In this document: positions 18,707 to 27,745 of the stretch, in pieces
Layout: each line of letters opens with the position of its first letter
Position numbering within the stretch: the first letter of the stretch is position 1
Assembly: GCA_016903695.1 (NCBI GenBank)
Contig: JADQBB010000006.1
Location: 62,001-126,000, forward strand
Direction of reading: 5' to 3'
DNA length: 64,000 nucleotides
Source of the DNA: Chlorogloea purpurea SAG 13.99
GTDB lineage: Bacteria > Cyanobacteriota > Cyanobacteriia > Cyanobacteriales > Microcystaceae
The notes under the pieces: generated by a model
Told to the model about the DNA's origin: nothing
The model's input: only the letters and a program-made list of their open reading frames with translations
Databases searched by the model: none
Program-made: the position numbers and the translations under genes

Positions 18707-19983
18707 ATTGTATTTGTACTTGATTTAGAGAATTTAGAAGTTCCTGAATATAAAGCCAGTATGTACACGATGATCGCTTTAATAATTATTTCTTGCCAAA
18801 ATCTGCCGATGCCGTGAGTTAATGCCACCATTGATGGACTTAACAAGGCGATATAAAATACTGCACTCAAGACGTTTTTATCATGAACGCTAGAATACCA
18901 GAGATATTTAAAACCACAAGCTAAAGCAGCAAAAGCAAGGCATCCTAAATAGCCAAATTCCATAAAACTGTCTCCTACACCGGTTATGGTTGTACCCACT
19001 GGGAGCGAGTAGCCATAAAACTGGAGTAAGGTGGAATTAGTAACTAAACGAAATTCTAAACTTTGTTTGAAATCAAAGCCAACGATTTGACCTGGAACAT
19101 ATTGAAAAACGATCGCATCCCACCAATTCGCACCCAGTCCGTATAAAGATTTTCTTTCTACTACATCGATAAATAAAGCTGCGTTTCTCAGCTCTAATAT
19201 ATCGCCTTTTTGCACTGCTTCCGAGGTTTGCTGAGCGACCGCTAATATTTGATCCCACTGGCCGCTAAAAAGTAACTCCCAGAATTTCGAGCGTAGTTCA
19301 CCGATTAAAGGCAGTAAAACTGCCCCGAGTGCCACGCTGCCGATGAGTAACCATCTAGGAGGGGCGAGACGATAGACTATCCATAATGCCATCCCAATCG
19401 TTACTAAAAAAGTCATGGTGGGCTGTCTCCGCCCTCCCAGAACCGCTTGGAAAGGCATCCAACCCGCGGCTATGGCGAATATTAAATTAGTGAAGGTGAA
19501 ATGCTTAAAAAGATGCAAAATAAAAATGACGAAGGCAATATCGAGAACTTGCGCAAAAAAGTAATAAATGGTTGCCGGCCCCGTCCAAGTTCCCCCGGCG
19601 CTTTCTGATATTTGAATCACGGTGCGGGACAGCAAATAATAAAAGAAATAGCCGATTCCCATGAGGACGAAACCACCTTGTAATAATTTCTTTTCGTCTA
19701 CGATAATATTTAACTTTTTTAATAATTTAACGTCCATAGGAATCTGATAGCCGAACCAACAAGCGGCGGCGCACAGACACGACATCAGTAAAACTTTTTC
19801 TAGCGCCGATTGACTCACTACGCCAGGGTTATCCACCAAAGCATATACTTGAGGTAAAAGAAAAGTGGCGAACATACTACCCATGAAAAATGGATATTGA
19901 TAAGTTCTTTCTATGCGAATAAATCCCCAGACTAATAATCCTATACAGATGAGGGTGAATATATCTCGATATAATAAAATCAT
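18703..19983 (-). CDS. Multi-pass membrane protein, probable Wzy-type polysaccharide polymerase
   Basis: 426 residues, almost entirely hydrophobic segments (about ten to twelve) from MILLYRDIFTLICIGLLVWGF onward. A long loop after the middle (about residues 230-300) contains RSKFWELLFSGQWDQ and VQYVPG-like FQYVPGQIVGF. Size, topology and a place among glycosyltransferases match O-antigen/EPS repeat-unit polymerases, which are poorly conserved in sequence. It overlaps both neighbours by four bases (ATGA junctions). An O-antigen ligase or unrelated membrane protein remains possible. Confidence 0.7.
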   Translation of the reverse strand: MILLYRDIFTLICIGLLVWGFIRIERTYQYPFFMGSMFATFLLPQVYALVDNPGVVSQSALEKVLLMSCLCAAACWFGYQIPMDVKLLKKLNIIVDEKKLLQGGFVLMGIGYFFYYLLSRTVIQISESAGGTWTGPATIYYFFAQVLDIAFVIFILHLFKHFTFTNLIFAIAAGWMPFQAVLGGRRQPTMTFLVTIGMALWIVYRLAPPRWLLIGSVALGAVLLPLIGELRSKFWELLFSGQWDQILAVAQQTSEAVQKGDILELRNAALFIDVVERKSLYGLGANWWDAIVFQYVPGQIVGFDFKQSLEFRLVTNSTLLQFYGYSLPVGTTITGVGDSFMEFGYLGCLAFAALACGFKYLWYSSVHDKNVLSAVFYIALLSPSMVALTHGIGRFWQEIIIKAIIVYILALYSGTSKFSKSSTNTI

Positions 19984-21224
19984 CGGTGTGAGATAAGTTC
20001 TATTAACTTTCTTTGTGACTCGTTGAAAATATGACTCAAATAAGATTCCGCTTCCTTTATTGGAGAAACTTGTCTTTCGTTTTCGTAAAAATATAAAAGT
20101 TTTTCAACGATCGCTGTTATATTTCTAGGAGGGATGATAAAACCGTCTATGCCATCCCGAACGAGAGAACCTGAGTTATCGGTAGTGATAATAGGTATTC
20201 CCAAGCTCAAAGCTTCATAAGTTACCATGGCCGACCCTTCGGCTAAAGAAGGGAGAACAAAAACATCCGCCCAACGGTATAAGTCTCCCATTTCAGAGCG
20301 GGGAATTCTACCCGTGAACTCGCACAGATCACTGTACTGGGCTATTCGTTGAGACTGTATCTCGATCGACCCTACTATCTTGCAATTAAAGGGAATCACT
20401 CCCTCGATTTGACGCAAAGCTTCTAATAAATAGGGAATACCTTTTCTTAATCCGACTGTTCCCCCAAAGAGAATATTTAACTTCTCACCTCCCTTGCGAA
20501 GCGAAGAATTAACCCGCGGGGAATTAACTTTATCTTCTTGTTTGAGACGACCTAAAGGAATGACTTTAATTTTGTCGGCCGATACTCCTCTAACAATCAA
20601 GGAATTTTTGACGAACCCGGAACCGCAGATAATGCGATCGGCTAAATCTTGCTCTTCGTGTTCTCTTTCCATTAACTCCACGTCGTTTTTATTGATCGTG
20701 AACGGACTTAGCGACCAATCTTTCCAAGATTTTTCCTCTTGTAATAATATTTTGTTTACTAGAGAATAGTCAGCCAAAGTTTGATCCAGAATACAATAAA
20801 TATTTTGCTTTTTTGCCCATTGGAATAATTCTAAACAGGCGCTATTAAATCCATATATGATATTAGCTTTTCCGATTCCACGTTTGATGATTTTTTGACA
20901 AAATTCCTTTCCCGCCCAGATGAAAACTCTAGGTTGATCTTCGGGCGAGACTTTTTCTAGAGTTTGTTTATATAGATAACCAAACAGTGGAAATTGAATA
21001 ATTGTCGCATTTTCAAGCTCTGGCTCGGAGCGCTCTAAATACTTTTTCACGCCGCTTGGCAGATGATTGTAGACTCCCGTGTTTTCTAATAATTTATTCA
21101 CTTCTTCATGACCGAAGTAAAAGTCAGTGTAAAGCTTATCTAACATTCCATGACGATGAAATAATAAAGGCTCTTGATAATGCTTTCTCGCTCCTAACTG
21201 CGCCACTAAAACTTGATTTTTCAT
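19980..21224 (-). CDS. GT4-family glycosyltransferase
   Basis: 414 residues from the ATG at 21224. An upstream in-frame TTG at 21239 would overlap the preceding ABC gene and is less likely. The protein has an N-terminal domain (QLGARKHYQEPLLFHRHGML) and a donor domain with LNILFGGTVGLRKGIPYLLEAL, DLCEFTGRIPRSEMGDLYRWADVFVLPSLAEGSAMVTYEALSLG and IITTDNSGSLVRDGIDGFIIPP, all GT4 hallmarks. It sits between the ABC exporter and the polymerase in the EPS run. The specificity is unknown. Confidence 0.9.
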   Translation of the reverse strand: MKNQVLVAQLGARKHYQEPLLFHRHGMLDKLYTDFYFGHEEVNKLLENTGVYNHLPSGVKKYLERSEPELENATIIQFPLFGYLYKQTLEKVSPEDQPRVFIWAGKEFCQKIIKRGIGKANIIYGFNSACLELFQWAKKQNIYCILDQTLADYSLVNKILLQEEKSWKDWSLSPFTINKNDVELMEREHEEQDLADRIICGSGFVKNSLIVRGVSADKIKVIPLGRLKQEDKVNSPRVNSSLRKGGEKLNILFGGTVGLRKGIPYLLEALRQIEGVIPFNCKIVGSIEIQSQRIAQYSDLCEFTGRIPRSEMGDLYRWADVFVLPSLAEGSAMVTYEALSLGIPIITTDNSGSLVRDGIDGFIIPPRNITAIVEKLLYFYENERQVSPIKEAESYLSHIFNESQRKLIELISHR

Positions 21225-21231
21225 GAGGATT

Positions 21232-23046
21232 TTAAGCAATAGTATTATGTAAGCTGATCTGAGATTTATATAGGGAATAATAACTTCTCTTTAATGCCAA
21301 TAATTCTTTATGGTTTCCTTCTTCGACGATCCGACCTCGATCGAGGACAACGATTTTATCGGCTTTTTCAATAGTAGAGAGACGATGGGCGATCATAATT
21401 ACCGTTCTCGCCCGACTAACTTCCTCGATCGCTTTCTGCACTATTTTTTCGGAATGACTATCTAAAGCGCTAGTGGCCTCATCCAAAATTAAAATATCGG
21501 GATTACATAAAATTGCCCTGGCAATTGCTATTCTCTGTCTTTGTCCTCCCGATAATTTCGTCCCGCGATTGCCAACTATGGTATTGAATCCCTCCGGTAA
21601 ATCGCCGATGAATTCATCGGCGTATGCCTGTTCAACCGCCGCCGATAATTCGGTATTGGTGGCATCGGGACGACCGTAGATAATATTTTCCCGTACAGAG
21701 GCATTAAATAAGAAAGGGTCTTGACTGACCATCGCGATTCGCCGCCGCCAGGATCTTAAGGTCAACCGCGATAAATTGATTCCATCTATTAAAATTTGAC
21801 CTTTGTCAGGATCGTAAAACCGCATTATCAAGTCAGCCAAGGTTGATTTGCCGCTACCGGACGAACCAACTAAAGCCACGGTCGTTCCTTTTTTTATTTC
21901 CAAATTGATATTATTTAAAGTAGCTTCTTTACTATCTGGATAGGAAAATGTCAAGTTTTCAAAAACTATATTTTTTTGAAGTTGTTGGTATTCGTAGGTT
22001 CCGTCAACGAGATATTCCGCGGCTGTCTCGTTCAAAAAGTTTTGAATTTCTTTAAAGCTTCCCATAAATAACGATTGGGTGGAACGTAAGCCGTTTAAAT
22101 GATTTACCCTGGGTAAGATTCGCATTAAGGCCACGGTATAAGTGAGCAATACGGGCAAGGAAATTTCATGGTAGGGAGCCACTATATAAACTCCAGAACC
22201 GATTATTAACAGTAGTAATAAAATTCCAGCGGTTTCCGTTAACGGGGCGATCGAGGAAAGATATTTATAGCCGGTAAATTCGGTAATATAACGCTCTTGA
22301 AGAGATTGCTTAGCACGCGCTAGCTCTTTGGATTCTGCATTAAAAGATTTTATTACCCGCATCCCGGTAATAATTTCTGCAATTAAAGCAGAGAACCCTT
22401 CAATAGCCTTAGCCGATTGATAACCATGAATCTCAATATTCCTAATTATAAACTTCAAAGAACCGACAATTACTATTAAACTTATCACCGTAGCCAGAGT
22501 TAAAATCGGTGAGAGAAAAAGCAAAAAGCCGCTGATAAAAGTAATAAGAACTACCTCTCTAGCTATTTCAAGATAACCGGAAAACAACTTTTCAGTTCTC
22601 TGGGTTTGTTCATTTACATAACTAAGCAATTTGCCTAAACTAGTGCGATTATAAAAACCTATTTCCATACGAAGTAAGCGTTCTATACATTTCTCCCTTA
22701 AAGCATTACCACAACTGATAGTAAAATTATTGATAGAAAGCATTGACAAGTATAAACTAAGATTCTTGATAATTGTTATACCCAGTAAAGCTATTAAGAT
22801 AGATAACAATTGCCATCGGTGAGGGACAAAAGTATAAAAATCAGTGATGCGTGCTAGGCTAAATGACTTACTTAAAGCAGGAGATGCGGGATTACCTCCT
22901 AATAGTTGAATTAAAGGAAAAACTAGGTACGTGCTACCAATCTCCAAAATAGAACCAATAACCGTCAAAAAAATGGAGATAGTTCCTAGAAACAAATAAG
23001 GTTGACACAAGTCAGAGATTGAAGTGGAATTTTTGCTTTTAATCAT
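21232..23046 (-). CDS. ABC exporter/flippase, fused membrane and ATPase domains
   Basis: 604 residues. An N-terminal type IV ABC membrane domain (about 1-330, six helices) is followed by an ATPase domain. That domain has Walker A VGSSGSGKST (about 394-402), Q-loop VSQDPFLF, signature LSGGQRQRIAIARA (near 500), Walker B ILILDEATSALD and the H-loop IAHRLSTI. It therefore works as a homodimer like MsbA or PglK. Within a polysaccharide cluster lacking a recognisable Wzx flippase, it probably moves a lipid-linked oligosaccharide or polymer across the inner membrane. It overlaps the Wzc-like gene upstream by 8 bases. The substrate assignment is inference. Confidence 0.92.
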   Translation of the reverse strand: MIKSKNSTSISDLCQPYLFLGTISIFLTVIGSILEIGSTYLVFPLIQLLGGNPASPALSKSFSLARITDFYTFVPHRWQLLSILIALLGITIIKNLSLYLSMLSINNFTISCGNALREKCIERLLRMEIGFYNRTSLGKLLSYVNEQTQRTEKLFSGYLEIAREVVLITFISGFLLFLSPILTLATVISLIVIVGSLKFIIRNIEIHGYQSAKAIEGFSALIAEIITGMRVIKSFNAESKELARAKQSLQERYITEFTGYKYLSSIAPLTETAGILLLLLIIGSGVYIVAPYHEISLPVLLTYTVALMRILPRVNHLNGLRSTQSLFMGSFKEIQNFLNETAAEYLVDGTYEYQQLQKNIVFENLTFSYPDSKEATLNNINLEIKKGTTVALVGSSGSGKSTLADLIMRFYDPDKGQILIDGINLSRLTLRSWRRRIAMVSQDPFLFNASVRENIIYGRPDATNTELSAAVEQAYADEFIGDLPEGFNTIVGNRGTKLSGGQRQRIAIARAILCNPDILILDEATSALDSHSEKIVQKAIEEVSRARTVIMIAHRLSTIEKADKIVVLDRGRIVEEGNHKELLALKRSYYSLYKSQISLHNTIA

Positions 23047-25375
23047 TTCCCGAAAAAGAATTATAAATTTTATTTGGCTTTCTTCCTTTGCCTGTTCCTA
23101 AAGTATTGAAAACAATACCAATTCCTTGGCTGTTATTTCTTTCAAGAATTTTTAAAGATTCCATTACCATAGATTTTTCTACTTTTTTTTCTCCGATCAC
23201 CAAAATTACTGCGTCTACTTGGGCACTAATACTTTGAGCATCCGCTGATTCCGTAAGACTAGAGGTGTCAAACAAAACATAATCATAAGCTTGAATCCAA
23301 CTATTTAATAATTTAACTATTTGCGGTGCAATCAACCAAGTAAAAGAATTAGTTCCTACCGGACCAGAGGTAAGAATATCTGGATATTTCCTAACTGGGG
23401 AGCTAGAGGATGGAACCTGTGCTTCCGAAACTGGTCTCGTAGAAACTTCAGTGCAAACCGAGTTTGAATTATTCCCCATTCGATTATTATGAACTTTGCC
23501 ATTATTAGCCCCATCACCGCTAATATTAGGTAGATAATTTAGACCTTCCTTGGAGTTGCTTGCAATCAATAACGAATTTGTTATGCCCATATTTGCACCT
23601 TCTTCTCGGGCGTTTTTTCGGGGGAAAGATTGAATAATTTCGCTCCAAGGACGATCGGTCGCTATTAGTGTGGTCAATCCTTGATGATTGGGTAAGGAAA
23701 AAATCTCATGAAGCTTGGGATTGGCAAAATTTCCATCGACAATTAATACTTTCTTACCCAACTCCGCTAAAGCTAACCCTAAATGATGAGTGATCGTCGT
23801 TTTTCCCTCGCCTGGGGTGGCAGAAGTAATGGCGATGATTTGGCCAGATGTTTGAATATTTTGAAACGATAAAGTCAGGGACAAAGAGCGAATTGACTCG
23901 GTAAAAGCATCAGACACTGATTCCAAGGAAAGAGGGAAATGGAATTGAGGAATGACCGCCAAAAGTGGTAATTGAGTAAATCCTTGAATGTCTCCCACAT
24001 CTCTAACTCTAGAGTCGCTTTTTTCCAGAAAAAATGCTATCCCCACACCGGATAAAATTCCCGCAATCGCTCCCAAAACTAATCCTCTTATCCGACTATT
24101 GCCAATAGGCTCAATGGGTAAATTGGGAGGTTCGATCAGTTTCCAAGTGAAAGTATTTTGGGATTCTTTGATACGAAGTTCTTGGAGTTTGGATAAAAAT
24201 TCGTCTACCATTTTCGCTTGAAACTGATACTGTCGATCTAACTCTTTATACTTTTGCTGTAATCTCAGCATTTTTTCTAGTTCAAGATTATTGCGATTTC
24301 CCTGTTCACGTAAATCAGATAGCAGTTTTTGTTGAGTGGCAATATTGATCTGTGTTTGCAACAATTGCGATGCCAAATCTTGTTGTATGGTTCCAGTCGC
24401 ACCCCCTTTTGAAGGAGTTAAGTATTTTTGCTCCGTTGAACTCCCAGCATTTTTCCCTCTTAATAAACCTCTCAGTCGATCACGACGTTCTTTTATATCT
24501 TGCAAAATAGGATTTCGATCGGTATAACGACTTTGTTCAAGACTATATTGAATTTCTAAATTATTTAGTTGTTGCAATAAAGCTTGACGACCGGGCTCTT
24601 GACTCAAGGCGGCATCGGGTACAGCGGTAGCTGGATTTTGCCCCATACGTAACATTTGGCTCTTGATTTCTTGTTCTCGTTTATTAAGTTGACCTAACTC
24701 TATTTGGGCAGTTTCGAGTTGTTTTTGCAGTTCTTGTTTGGATGTGTAAGCTAAACTGACGTTATTATCGGGGTTATCCAGATTGTGATCGGTGCGGAAG
24801 CGAGTCAAGGCCGAGGAAGTTTTCTCTAAAGCGGATTTAGCATCGGGCAATCTTTTTTCAATAAAGCGTACCGCGTTGGTAAATGGTGAACGTCTGCTTT
24901 CTTCACTATATTGTATATAGGTAGCTACTATTTTATCTAAGATATTTTTAGCTCTTACCCTATCTACGTCTTGATAAGAAACTGATAAAACATTAGTATC
25001 TTTAGGCTGATTTAAAGACAAATTACTTTGCACATCCTGTATATGAATGTCGCCATAATTTGAGCGAAGTTGACTGATAGCCTTATTGAGTAAAGAAGGA
25101 CTTTGCAAAATTTCTATTTCAGTGGGAAGTTCTTTAGCAAAATCTTTAGCCTCCCGGTTAGAAGTATCTTGAATGATCGAAACTCCTACCTGATTCCCCA
25201 CCACAATTAAAGCTTCTGATTTATATATTCCAGGGGCCCTGAATGTTTTATAAGCTATTACCCCGAAAACTAACCCTGCTACCACGGCAGCAACGCGCCA
25301 ATGTCGCCGCACAGCTACCCATAAATGCACTTCTGAAGACATAATATTTAACAATTCAGAACTAGAATTTTCCAT
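23039..25375 (-). CDS. Wzc-like polysaccharide co-polymerase with degenerate BY-kinase domain
   Basis: 778 residues. A Wzz-type chain-length domain is bounded by two membrane segments (about 30-48 and 438-458), with a long coiled-coil region between them. The cytoplasmic part has Walker A TPGEGKTT (about 518-525) and a Walker B-like YDYVLFDTSS (about 700). The Walker A-prime region reads VLIVDGNFANP, whereas bacterial tyrosine kinases usually have DxDxR there. A polar insert (about 575-675) separates these motifs, and the C-terminus has one tyrosine instead of a cluster. It should control export or chain length in the EPS cluster, but autophosphorylation looks doubtful. It lies upstream of the ABC exporter. 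Confidence 0.9.
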   Translation of the reverse strand: MENSSSELLNIMSSEVHLWVAVRRHWRVAAVVAGLVFGVIAYKTFRAPGIYKSEALIVVGNQVGVSIIQDTSNREAKDFAKELPTEIEILQSPSLLNKAISQLRSNYGDIHIQDVQSNLSLNQPKDTNVLSVSYQDVDRVRAKNILDKIVATYIQYSEESRRSPFTNAVRFIEKRLPDAKSALEKTSSALTRFRTDHNLDNPDNNVSLAYTSKQELQKQLETAQIELGQLNKREQEIKSQMLRMGQNPATAVPDAALSQEPGRQALLQQLNNLEIQYSLEQSRYTDRNPILQDIKERRDRLRGLLRGKNAGSSTEQKYLTPSKGGATGTIQQDLASQLLQTQINIATQQKLLSDLREQGNRNNLELEKMLRLQQKYKELDRQYQFQAKMVDEFLSKLQELRIKESQNTFTWKLIEPPNLPIEPIGNSRIRGLVLGAIAGILSGVGIAFFLEKSDSRVRDVGDIQGFTQLPLLAVIPQFHFPLSLESVSDAFTESIRSLSLTLSFQNIQTSGQIIAITSATPGEGKTTITHHLGLALAELGKKVLIVDGNFANPKLHEIFSLPNHQGLTTLIATDRPWSEIIQSFPRKNAREEGANMGITNSLLIASNSKEGLNYLPNISGDGANNGKVHNNRMGNNSNSVCTEVSTRPVSEAQVPSSSSPVRKYPDILTSGPVGTNSFTWLIAPQIVKLLNSWIQAYDYVLFDTSSLTESADAQSISAQVDAVILVIGEKKVEKSMVMESLKILERNNSQGIGIVFNTLGTGKGRKPNKIYNSFSGND

Positions 25376-25406
25376 TCAACTTGATCGCTAATAATATCTT
25401 AGTATT

Positions 25407-25447
25407 AACACTTATTTTGCTGGGTATCACTTGTAAAAATAAGTGTT
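25407..25447. promoter_or_regulatory. Long inverted repeat between EPS genes
   Basis: AACACTTATTTT (25407-25418) and AAAATAAGTGTT (25436-25447) are exact reverse complements around a 17-base loop. They lie in the 100-base gap between the first gene of the EPS run and the Wzc-like gene. The position suits an attenuator, a partial terminator or a protein-binding site. No strong T-run follows on the minus strand. Confidence 0.5.
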
Positions 25448-25476
25448 TTGATTACTACTGACTAAATTTTAAAACC

Positions 25477-26763
25477 TCAAAGTTCACTGAAAGAGGTTGT
25501 CATAGACATCTCACTTTTGACAACATCGGGCCCCGATATAAGCCCTAATACTGTGGCATATTTTTCGGAAATGGTTTTTAAAGTGTAATTAGAGGTTAAA
25601 TGATGACGGGCCGCCTTCCCCATAGATTCCGCTGACGCAGAATTTAAAACCAATTGGCGAATAAACTGACTCAAGCCCACGCTATCCCCGTTGCCAAAAG
25701 CCAGTCCGCATTTTGCTTGTTCGATCGTTTCTTTTAAATAGCATCGTTCATCACAAATAACAGCTACGGGGCGGCCCGCCGCCAAGGCGCTATAAAGCTT
25801 ACTGGGTGCTACCACTCCGCTCATTCCCGCCGCCACGCTCACTAGAGATAAATCACAGGCGGTGAGAGAATAAGGAAGGACTGATCGTTCTTGATAAGGT
25901 AAAAATAGACAATTTTCTAATCCCAATTCTTCTACTTTATCCATCGAAGATTGGTATTTAGCCCCCCCACCAATGAAAACAAATTGCACTGGCTCATCTT
26001 TTAATTCAGAGGCGGTGTCTAAAATAGTATCAATGTCGTGACATCTGCCCATATTGCCTGAGTATAGGATCGTGAACTTTTCCGTCAGGTTATAACGTTT
26101 AGCGAACCAGTTTTCTGTTTTTTTCATAGGCACGATCGAATCGGCATCTGCCCAGTTAGAAATAATCGTAATTTTGGGGGCTAAATGGGGATGCTTAGTC
26201 AAAATTTGCTCTTTCATGTTGCGACTTAAAACTATAATTCGCTCGGCTTTGTTCCATGTCATTCTATTAATACCATGCCAAAATTTGACGAGCCAGTTGT
26301 GGGGATGCACCACGTTTAAACTCTCGGCCACGTCTGGATATAAATCGTAGATCAAACAAATATAGGAAGTCCCTCTAATACAATGCAACAAATAACCTAA
26401 AAAAGGCAGAAATGGAGGGGCCGTCGTTAAAAGGAGAGTATCGTTTCTTTTTATATGTTTTAAAAGATAAAGTGCGGTGCGGATGAAAAACAACAGCCCA
26501 TTAATAGCCTTTCCTCGAATACGAGCGCCTAAAATTTGAGTAGCGCGGGTTCTTTGAACAATTATACCTTTAATCTTTTGCAGGGTCGGGGCTGATTTAT
26601 TTTTGAACGCATAACTAGGTTGTCCTGTGAATACGCGGATGAGCGTATTATCACAATTCAACGCCGAAACTAATTCTTGAATTAACTGTCCCGTCGGGGC
26701 ATAATCGGGAGGATAGAATTGATTGACGACAAACAAAGTTTTTCGAGGTTGTCCGTTGTTCAT
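25477..26763 (-). CDS. GT4-family glycosyltransferase (WbuB-like)
   Basis: 428 residues from the ATG at 26763, which has AGGA six bases upstream. The in-frame GTG at 26775 is part of that ribosome site and is not used. The protein starts with FVVNQFYPPDYAPTGQLIQELVSAL, characteristic of WbuB-type enzymes. It continues with FTILYSGNMGRCHDIDTIL, FVFIGGGAKY, LFLPYQERSVLPYSLTACDLSLV and VVAPSKLYSALAAGRPVAVI. It is the first gene of the minus-strand EPS run, with a 700-base non-coding stretch in front that probably holds the operon promoter. The sugar donor is unknown. Confidence 0.9.
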   Translation of the reverse strand: MNNGQPRKTLFVVNQFYPPDYAPTGQLIQELVSALNCDNTLIRVFTGQPSYAFKNKSAPTLQKIKGIIVQRTRATQILGARIRGKAINGLLFFIRTALYLLKHIKRNDTLLLTTAPPFLPFLGYLLHCIRGTSYICLIYDLYPDVAESLNVVHPHNWLVKFWHGINRMTWNKAERIIVLSRNMKEQILTKHPHLAPKITIISNWADADSIVPMKKTENWFAKRYNLTEKFTILYSGNMGRCHDIDTILDTASELKDEPVQFVFIGGGAKYQSSMDKVEELGLENCLFLPYQERSVLPYSLTACDLSLVSVAAGMSGVVAPSKLYSALAAGRPVAVICDERCYLKETIEQAKCGLAFGNGDSVGLSQFIRQLVLNSASAESMGKAARHHLTSNYTLKTISEKYATVLGLISGPDVVKSEMSMTTSFSEL

Positions 26764-27504
26764 GTTTTTCCTCACTATATGGGGTTAAATTTTCGTGACT
26801 GAATAGAGTAAAAAATATTTACTGTCTGCCTTTTATTTCAGACCAAAAATTAATGAGAAAAGTTTTATCTCTTTCTTCAACATAATTTGAGTTTAGAGAT
26901 GTTCCTCATTTTATTCTTGAACTAGTATAATTACTTGTTTTTGACACTATTATCCTCCCTGACCAGAATCTTGAAAATGCACTCGCAGGTGTTATCTTTT
27001 TTCTAAGATTCATAGCAAATTAATGCTAGGAAGAATTTTATTATGCAATAAACCTATGAAAGCTTTAGCTATTGCATTTTCACTAACAAGTTTATTTTTT
27101 TGTAGGTTTTAAGCACATTAAAAAATGTTGCTACGTTCACACTTAGTAGTAATTACTTAAAAAAGCTGTCTTTCATAACACTATACAACAAAAAAGCAGT
27201 AATATCAACTATGTCATCAGTGAAAATACTGTGTTTTCAGGGAAGCTAACGGGTGCTGATGTAGTTATTTAAGTAAATACAATGAAAAATTAGCCCGAGC
27301 TATACATTTTTTCACGAAAGATGGCGCAGGGCTAAGCCATATCGGACAAGCATTGAGAGAATTTATCAGGAGACCATGTAACTATAAATTAATAAAACCG
27401 GAGATAAATTTTACATAAATCAATAAAGCGACAAAAATTTATTAAGAAAAAATTAAAAAATTCAACTCAAAAAGTTAGATCGGAAAGAAAACGAGAGAAT
27501 ATTC
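26764..27504. other. Long AT-rich non-coding stretch upstream of the EPS run
   Basis: About 740 bases without an intact gene. The part next to the EPS run should contain its promoter: a minus-strand TATACT (complement of about 26925-26930) is a possible -10 box without a clear -35. The part near 27150-27420 holds two short plus-strand open frames without start codons, listed separately as a possible gene remnant. Confidence 0.5.
27156..27418 (+). pseudogene. Possible decayed coding remnant (unrecognised)
   Basis: Two consecutive plus-strand frames overlap by about 12 bases. One ends at 27272 and reads NINYVISENTVFSGKLTGAD before its stop. The next (27260-27418) contains KLARAIHFFTKDGAG and SHIGQALREFI before a stop. 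Neither has a start codon or ribosome site. Their composition looks more protein-like than the surrounding AT-rich DNA, so a frameshifted gene remnant is possible. I recognise no family, and chance open frames explain it equally well. Confidence 0.18.
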
Positions 27505-27744
27505 TCACCAGAGAGGATCGCACATCAGATTGATAGTCAACGAATCCACTCCAAACGGCACACCGGAAATACAAGCACAGATAGATGTGCCGTCTTCTAA
27601 CTCCACTTCGCAGGCGTGACAAGAACCCATCAAACAGCCGGTAGGAATGAAAATCCCCCCTTTTTTAGCCACCTCTACTAAAGGTTGACCCGCTTCGGCG
27701 GAAACAGTCACATCATCGGGTAAAAAACGAACTTCAACGGCCAT
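27505..27744 (-). CDS. [2Fe-2S] plant-type ferredoxin-like protein
   Basis: 79 residues. Cysteines C37, C42, C45 and C75 fit the plant-type pattern CX4CX2CX29C that binds one [2Fe-2S] cluster. Two extra cysteines (C56, C58) lie between. It begins MAVEVRFLPDDVTVSAEAGQ, the usual ferredoxin beta-grasp start. It is shorter than the main photosynthetic ferredoxin (about 97 residues). It starts one base after the cobQ stop and is surely co-transcribed with cobQ. It should be a soluble electron carrier; a link to cobalamin chemistry is only suggested by position. Confidence 0.85.
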   Translation of the reverse strand: MAVEVRFLPDDVTVSAEAGQPLVEVAKKGGIFIPTGCLMGSCHACEVELEDGTSICACISGVPFGVDSLTINLMCDPLW

Positions 27745-27745
27745 A

